In this document: positions 59,033-64,000 of the stretch, piece by piece
Numbering within the stretch: the first letter of the stretch is position 1
Layout of the letters: the number at the start of each line of letters is the position of its first letter
Assembly (NCBI GenBank): GCA_964364175.1
Contig: CAYILR010000013.1
Span: forward strand, 22,675 to 86,674
Direction of reading: 5' to 3'
Length of the DNA stretch: 64,000 bases
From: CAYILR01 sp964364175
Lineage (GTDB): Bacteria; Bdellovibrionota; UBA1018
Notes under the pieces: model-generated
What the model was told of the DNA's origin: nothing
Seen by the model: only the letters and a program-made list of their open reading frames with translations
Databases searched by the model: none
Made by a program: the position numbers and the translations under genes

Positions 59033-59167
59033 GTGAGTTGAAACGTCTCAAACGGACGGTAATTTTACCCCAAAAAGGCAAAAATCCCGGGTATGGGTGT
59101 ATACGCGGCGTTGGAATGCTAATTGCTAATCAAATACAAATTAAAGCAATTTCACAAGGAGACCCTC

Positions 59168-59605
59168 ATGAAGCTTCAATGTACCTGGAACGAAAAAATG
59201 AAATTCACCGCTCAAGCAGCTGGTAACTCAGCCGAAATGGACGCCAAGTCCCCGATCGGCAGCGGCTCAGCGATGACACCGAAGGAACTGGTGGTGGCCG
59301 GAATTTGCGGGTGTACGGCGATGGACGTAGTGGCGCTGATGAAGAAATACAAACAGCCCCTGGATTCGTTTGACATCGATGCGGATGTCACTGCGAGTGA
59401 GGGCGTGCACCCGGCTGTTTTCACCCAGGTTCATCTGCTTTTTAAACTGACGGGCCAGGTGGATGCTTCGAAGGTGCTCGAGGCTGTTCATCTCTCGCAA
59501 ACCAAATTCTGTGGAGTGAGCGCGATGCTGAGCAAGGCCGTGCCCATTTCCTATACCGTGGAGCTCAATGGAAAAAATATTGGTGAAGGACAAGCTGCAT
59601 TCTGA
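59168..59605 (+). CDS. OsmC/Ohr-family peroxiredoxin-like protein
   Basis: Small protein of 145 residues with the OsmC fold, which reduces organic hydroperoxides through paired cysteines. The Cys residues occur in VAGICGCTAMDVVALMKK (a GICGCT pair near residue 43) and FCGVSAML near residue 118. The start is the ATG at 59168 with AGGAG eight bases upstream; the earlier in-frame codons lack a ribosome site. Its 3' end overlaps the copper ATPase gene by 38 bases, so the two are translationally coupled. Confidence 0.87.
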   Translation: MKLQCTWNEKMKFTAQAAGNSAEMDAKSPIGSGSAMTPKELVVAGICGCTAMDVVALMKKYKQPLDSFDIDADVTASEGVHPAVFTQVHLLFKLTGQVDASKVLEAVHLSQTKFCGVSAMLSKAVPISYTVELNGKNIGEGQAAF

Positions 59606-61862
59606 TCCCATTTGCGGGATGGACGTCGACCCGCACGATTGCGCAGGCTCTCATGAGTACATGGGCAAGGTGTATTATTTTTGCTCGGACCATTGCCTGA
59701 AAAAATTCGCGGCCAATCCTGCGAAATTTATTTCAAAAGAGGGCGGCGTTGTTCGGCCCGCTCAAACGCACGACTCTCAAGCGATTTACACTTGTCCCAT
59801 GCATCCCGAGATTAGGCAGGTTGGATTTGGGACCTGTCCCAAGTGCGGAATGGCGCTCGAACCGGCGGAGGTGAGCTTAAGCGCGGAGGAAGTTCCCAAC
59901 CCGGAACTCATCGACATGACTCGGCGATTTTGGGTAGGCGCCGTGTTTTCGGTGCCTCTGCTCGTGATTTCAATGTCTGAGATGGGATTCAACTGGATTC
60001 AGGGATTGCTTGCGACTCCCGTGGTTTTCTGGTGCGGGTTTCCGATTTTTGAACGGGCGTGGCAGTCGATTGTACATCGCAGTCCCAATATGTTCACACT
60101 GATTGGATTGGGGACGGGCATTTCATACCTATTCAGTGTATTCGCAACGATTTTTCCCGATCTGCTGCCTGATTCGTTTCGCATGCATGGGGGACATGTC
60201 GGTGTGTACTTCGAACCTGCGGCCGTCATTGTTACTTTGGTATTGCTCGGGCAAGTTTTGGAACTCAAGGCTCGCGGCCAAACGGGATCCGCCATTCGAG
60301 CACTTTTGAAACTCGCTCCCAAAACTGCAATTCGTTTGAATGGCGCCAAGGACGAAGAAGTCAGCGTTGATTCCATCGTGCAGGGAGATTTTTTGAGGGT
60401 CCGCCCCGGTGAGAGCATTCCGGTGGATGGAAAAGTCGTATCCGGAAAAAGCTCTGTGGACGAATCCATGATCACGGGCGAATCCATTCCCGTCGAAAAA
60501 TCCCGAGGCGCCGCTGTGACTGCAGGGACAATCAATGGCACGGGGAGTTTTGTGATGGAGGCCACTCGTGTGGGATCTGAGACTCTTCTGGCTCAAATTG
60601 TTCGAATGGTCAGTGAAGCGCAACGGAGCCGGGCCCCAATTCAACGCCTGGCAGATGTGATTTCTGGATATTTTGTTCCGGCCGTGGTCGCGTCGGCGGT
60701 GATTACATTTATTTTGTGGAGTATTTTTGGGCCAGAACCACGCTTGGCCTATGCGCTCGTCAACGCCGTCGCAGTTTTGATCATCGCATGCCCTTGCGCG
60801 CTTGGGCTAGCGACTCCGATGTCAATCATGGTCGCGACAGGTGAGGGAGCCCGACGTGGAGTTTTGGTGAGAAATGCCGAGGCACTCGAGGTATTGCAAA
60901 AAGTGGACACCCTAGTGGTCGACAAGACAGGGACTTTGACTGAGGGGAAACCCAAGCTGGTCCACGTGGAAGCTTTGCCGGGATTCACGGAGGCGCAGGT
61001 TTTGGAATACGCTGCAGCACTTGAAAAAAGCAGCGAGCATCCGCTGGCCTCTGCGATTCTCAAAGGAGCTCGCGAACGAGGTATTAGCAAAATTCCAGTG
61101 TCCACGGATTTTGAATCAAAAACGGGGCGAGGGGTTGAAGCACGAGTGGATGGCAAGCGAGTGTCGCTCGGGAATTTGACTTGGATGGGCGAGTTAGGGC
61201 TCGACTCGAATGATTTGCAAAAGAGAGCTACGCCAGGCTTAGTGGAAGGGCAGACCGTGGTTTTCCTTTCGGTGGATGGACGAGCAGCTGGAATTTTGGG
61301 CGTGGTGGATCCCATCAAGGCCACTTCTCTTGAAGCTATCGATAAACTGACGAAAGAAGGAATTCGGGTTGTGATGTTGACCGGGGACAATCGTATAACA
61401 GCAGAAGCTGTTGCGCGGCAGCTGGGGATCACCGAGATTCACGCAGAAGTTCTGCCGGACCAGAAACGAGCCGTGATTCAATCTTTGCAAAACCGGGGTC
61501 GAACGGTGGCCATGGCCGGAGACGGCGTCAACGATGGCCCCGCATTGGCGCAGGCCCAAGTCGGAATCGCTATGGGAACTGGCACCGACGTGGCAATGCA
61601 GAGCGCAGGGATTACGCTGGTGAAAGGGGATTTGCGTACGATCGCCCGCGCGCGTGCGCTCAGTCAGGCGACCATGAGGAACATTCGCCAGAATTTGTTT
61701 TTTGCACTCGTGTATAACTTCTTGGGAGTTCCGGTGGCGGCAGGGATTCTCTACCCATTTTTTGGAATTCTTATGAGTCCCATGATCGCCAGCGCGGCGA
61801 TGAGTCTGAGTTCCGTTTCGGTGATCGCGAATGCTTTGCGGTTGAGGCGGGCGGTCTTGTAA
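59568..61862 (+). CDS. copA: Copper-exporting P1B-type ATPase with YHS and heavy-metal-binding N-terminus
   Basis: Membrane ATPase of 764 residues that exports Cu(I) (or related soft-metal ions). The N-terminus has a YHS domain at about 12-52 (DPICGMDVD, YYFCSDHCLKKF) and then an HMBD motif, YTCPMHPEIRQ with CPKCGM, instead of the usual HMA domain. The core holds ITGESIPVEK near 300, the CPC ion site ACPCALGLATP near 408, phosphorylation motif DKTGTLTEG near 454, SSEHPLASAI near 490 and GDGVNDGPA near 650. A membrane segment rich in Met-Ser near the end (MSLSSVSVIANALRLR) supports Cu(I). The start at 59568 has GGAG upstream. Confidence 0.93.
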   Translation: MEKILVKDKLHSDPICGMDVDPHDCAGSHEYMGKVYYFCSDHCLKKFAANPAKFISKEGGVVRPAQTHDSQAIYTCPMHPEIRQVGFGTCPKCGMALEPAEVSLSAEEVPNPELIDMTRRFWVGAVFSVPLLVISMSEMGFNWIQGLLATPVVFWCGFPIFERAWQSIVHRSPNMFTLIGLGTGISYLFSVFATIFPDLLPDSFRMHGGHVGVYFEPAAVIVTLVLLGQVLELKARGQTGSAIRALLKLAPKTAIRLNGAKDEEVSVDSIVQGDFLRVRPGESIPVDGKVVSGKSSVDESMITGESIPVEKSRGAAVTAGTINGTGSFVMEATRVGSETLLAQIVRMVSEAQRSRAPIQRLADVISGYFVPAVVASAVITFILWSIFGPEPRLAYALVNAVAVLIIACPCALGLATPMSIMVATGEGARRGVLVRNAEALEVLQKVDTLVVDKTGTLTEGKPKLVHVEALPGFTEAQVLEYAAALEKSSEHPLASAILKGARERGISKIPVSTDFESKTGRGVEARVDGKRVSLGNLTWMGELGLDSNDLQKRATPGLVEGQTVVFLSVDGRAAGILGVVDPIKATSLEAIDKLTKEGIRVVMLTGDNRITAEAVARQLGITEIHAEVLPDQKRAVIQSLQNRGRTVAMAGDGVNDGPALAQAQVGIAMGTGTDVAMQSAGITLVKGDLRTIARARALSQATMRNIRQNLFFALVYNFLGVPVAAGILYPFFGILMSPMIASAAMSLSSVSVIANALRLRRAVL

Positions 61863-61871
61863 GGAGGCTCT

Positions 61872-62642
61872 ATGATGCCAGTTCTATTTGTCGGTCATGG
61901 ATCGCCTATGAATGCGATCGAGGACAATGATTTCACCGAGGCATTGAGGCGCCTGGGACAGTCGATCCCCAAGCCGAAGGCGATTCTGTGCGTGTCAGCG
62001 CATTGGATGACACAGGGGACTTGGGTCACGCACATGCCCAAACCCAGGACGATTCACGATTTTGGAGGATTTCCTCAAGAACTTTTTGATGTTCAATACC
62101 CTGCGCTTGGGAGCCCAGGGCTCGCAGAGCAAATTCAAACTCTCGTTCGAACCCCCAAAATACAACTCGACGACACGGAGTGGGGCTTGGATCATGGAGC
62201 TTGGGCCGTGCTCAGGAAAATGTATCCCCAAGCGGATGTTCCCGTAGTGCAGCTGAGTTTGGATATGCAGAGGGCTCCCGAGTTTCATTTTCAACTAGGC
62301 GAACAGCTCCAGGATCTGCGAAATCAAGGGATCCTGATCCTGGCAAGCGGGAATATTGTACACAATCTCCGTAAAATCGAGTGGGAAGCCGACGCGAAAC
62401 CTTACGATTGGGCGCTGGAGTTTGACGAGTGGGTCAAACAGAAGCTTCTGGCTCGGGATTCGACCGCATTGATGAAGGATTTTTTAAACTCCAGTGCAGG
62501 CAAGCTGAGTGTTCCCACAATGGATCATTGGTTTCCGCTGTACTATGCCATGGGTGCAGCCACGCCTAAAGATGAGGTGTCATTTCCTTTCGAAGGAATC
62601 CAGAACGCTTCGATTGCGATGCGGCTGACTCAATGGCAGTGA
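61872..62642 (+). CDS. DODA-type extradiol aromatic-ring-opening dioxygenase (YgiD-like)
   Basis: Fe-dependent LigB-fold enzyme of 256 residues similar to the YgiD/4,5-DOPA dioxygenase family. The metal-binding histidines appear in PVLFVGHGSPMNAIEDN, CVSAHWMTQGTWVT and LASGNIVHNLRKIEW. Many family members open catechols; the substrate here is unknown. It starts at the ATG after GGAGG, nine bases after copA, which suggests the three genes (OsmC, copA, dioxygenase) are one operon responding to oxidative or metal stress. Confidence 0.88.
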   Translation: MMPVLFVGHGSPMNAIEDNDFTEALRRLGQSIPKPKAILCVSAHWMTQGTWVTHMPKPRTIHDFGGFPQELFDVQYPALGSPGLAEQIQTLVRTPKIQLDDTEWGLDHGAWAVLRKMYPQADVPVVQLSLDMQRAPEFHFQLGEQLQDLRNQGILILASGNIVHNLRKIEWEADAKPYDWALEFDEWVKQKLLARDSTALMKDFLNSSAGKLSVPTMDHWFPLYYAMGAATPKDEVSFPFEGIQNASIAMRLTQWQ

Positions 62643-62651
62643 AACTAGGTT

Positions 62652-63926
62652 TTATTGCAGCTTCTGAATCTGGACGTACGAACATCGTTCGCTTTCACCA
62701 GCGCCAGCCCCAGCGCTATAACCTAGTCCGTAATTCGCAACCGCATTTTGATCATAATATTGCAGTTCAAATGTTTTAGCAGCTGCAATGGAAATTACGC
62801 CATCTGCCATACAGGTCAAATTAACACTGGATCCCCCAGGAATATGACCTCGACAAGGAGGACCTAAAACTGATGTGGTGTTATCAGTAGTATTTCTAAT
62901 TCTTGAATAAAATTGATTCTCAACGCTGCCGCTGAAAAACATTTGATAAGAATGAACCAGATAGACTCCTGCGGGGAGAGTAAACACATTTGCAGCTAAA
63001 CTGGTAACAATGCTGTTCGGATCATAGATTGTGGACGTTAGATTTCGTTTGGTCCAGGTCGTAGCTACGCTTGTTCCACAGTGCGTTCCTGCAGCCAAGT
63101 CTTCGGTAATAATAGCGACTCCCACATAGTTCGCATGATTGTGATTCGCTACGATCTTCCAGTCTGCACCGTCCGACGCCACTTGGAGTGATTCGTACTG
63201 TGTTTTAAGTGTGTGTGTGGCTGATCCATCAATGGTTTGACCGCCGGTCGTTGCAATAGTCACCGCCGTTGTCGAAGTATCCGTCTTTTTAATCTTATAA
63301 GTTTTTCCGCCGACGCCAACAGCTGTCGGTAACGTCAGTGTAAAAGCACCGCCGCTCGAATCAGCAAGAACAACATCGTCAGTTGTCGCTATAGTATAGT
63401 TGGCCGTTTTAATTGGATTTGTCACAGCGTAAATGGCAACTCCCCCCGTAGCACTGACATTCGCCGAGGTAATTGTACTGCTAGCGATCTTTGCAGCAGT
63501 CACGTTGGCATCTAGAATCTTTGCCGTAGTCACAGCATCAGAAGCGATGTCGACGGCAGCAATGGTTCCATCAGTGATCTTCGTCGAAGTGACACTGCCA
63601 TCCGCTACTCCGGCCGAGACCTGAGCATCTACATAAGCTTTTGTCGTGGCATCACTCGCGTTGCTGGGAGTTGCAAGCCCGGTGAGGGACGCACCTCCCA
63701 TATTCACCGCGCCCGCGAGCGTGCCTCCAGCCAAGGGTAGATAAGCCAGTGAGAGTTTAGCTGGAGTTACGGCTCCATCAGCAAGCTTTGCTGTGGTGAT
63801 AGAACCATCATCCACGGTGACCGCAGTGGATGATGTGGCCGTATCTGGCGCATTGTCATCGATCGCAGGTCGGCATGCCCCTGTAAAGCTGATGACAAGC
63901 AAAAGGTATATGTACACGTACCGCAT
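62652..63926 (-). CDS. Lipoprotein with tail-fibre-like repeats and C1q/TNF-like head
   Basis: Protein of 424 residues with a lipoprotein signal ending FTGAC (Cys18). A repeated region follows at about 35-160 with units of the type DGSITTAKLADGAVTPAKL and KITDGTIAAVDIAS. A phage-fibre-like beta section (KAYVDAQVSAG, LTLPTAVGVGGKTYKIKK) leads to a C-terminal jelly-roll of about 145 residues that reads like a C1q/TNF-type head (VFTLPAGVYLVHSYQMFF, FELQYYDQNA). The design resembles an adhesive fibre anchored to the outer membrane. Family assignment of the head is from pattern only. Confidence 0.78.
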   Translation of the reverse strand: MRYVYIYLLLVISFTGACRPAIDDNAPDTATSSTAVTVDDGSITTAKLADGAVTPAKLSLAYLPLAGGTLAGAVNMGGASLTGLATPSNASDATTKAYVDAQVSAGVADGSVTSTKITDGTIAAVDIASDAVTTAKILDANVTAAKIASSTITSANVSATGGVAIYAVTNPIKTANYTIATTDDVVLADSSGGAFTLTLPTAVGVGGKTYKIKKTDTSTTAVTIATTGGQTIDGSATHTLKTQYESLQVASDGADWKIVANHNHANYVGVAIITEDLAAGTHCGTSVATTWTKRNLTSTIYDPNSIVTSLAANVFTLPAGVYLVHSYQMFFSGSVENQFYSRIRNTTDNTTSVLGPPCRGHIPGGSSVNLTCMADGVISIAAAKTFELQYYDQNAVANYGLGYSAGAGAGESERCSYVQIQKLQ

Positions 63927-64000
63927 ATAAAAACGCCCTAATGAATATCCTGTGCCCCGGAGAGGTCGCGCGTCAAAATTTGAGGAAGTATTTTTTTGAC

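Overview
The window looks like a chromosomal segment of a Gram-negative, predatory-bacterium-like lineage, most likely Bdellovibrionota (Bdellovibrio or Oligoflexia relatives). The grounds are a TIGR02147-type regulator-like protein next to a large exported protein, many lipoproteins and exported proteins of unknown function, RAYT-type transposases, moderate GC, and gene neighbours tightly coupled through 4-base ATGA overlaps. The assignment is an inference from gene content only; there is no rRNA or other marker gene here. I saw no tRNA, rRNA, CRISPR array or prophage.

Positions 1-11229: two heavy-metal RND efflux loci (a truncated CusA/CzcA pump with a small His-containing periplasmic protein and a TolC-like channel; then a second TolC-like channel plus complete CzcA-like pump). 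They are separated by a small heat-shock protein, an exported endonuclease/exonuclease/phosphatase-family protein and an acyltransferase. No membrane fusion protein is visible for either pump.

Positions 11179-30192: a complete Wzx/Wzy-type exopolysaccharide locus arranged as two divergent operons around 24.82-24.96 kb. The leftward operon runs epimerase, GT2, initiating sugar-phosphate transferase, a fused Wzx flippase-glycosyltransferase that appears to start at CTG, acetyltransferase, GT4, a degenerate BY-kinase ATPase, chain-length (PCP) protein, O-antigen polymerase/ligase, acyltransferase and GT4. The rightward operon encodes a secreted Asp-box propeller protein, a CE4 polysaccharide deacetylase, a lipoprotein and a Wza-like export lipoprotein. 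Two nested palindromic elements follow it.

Positions 30630-38726: a surface/exosortase region. It holds a DUF4091 lipoprotein on a Pro-Thr-Ser stalk, a lipoprotein-TolC chimera, an acetyltransferase, and an exosortase (with C-terminal EpsI domain) sandwiched between two small glycine-rich PEP-CTERM proteins that share an identical 29-residue sorting tail, then an exported SRPBCC protein. This is the most system-like unit: a self-contained cassette of sortase plus two tiny substrates next to an EPS locus.

Positions 38809-46699: a 48-residue Cys4 protein, a stand-alone I9-like propeptide/inhibitor translationally coupled to a 1201-residue subtilisin-like protease, a Phd/VapC toxin-antitoxin pair, a TIGR02147 protein with an exported HExxH protein, and a periplasmic rhodanese.

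Positions 46786-64000: housekeeping and stress genes with two RAYT transposases. The first lies beside an element with perfect 60-bp inverted arms, just upstream of a thiolase. The second is bracketed by two 73-bp direct copies of a REP-like palindrome, one of which contains its stop codon. Other genes are a MTA/SAH-nucleosidase-like protein, an 862-residue lipoprotein, PlsC-like acyltransferase, YeiH-like transporter, phosphopantetheinyl transferase, papain-like exported protein, YcaQ-like DNA glycosylase, SEC-C protein, cupin, an OsmC-CopA-DODA dioxygenase operon, and a lipoprotein resembling a phage tail fibre with a C1q/TNF-like head.
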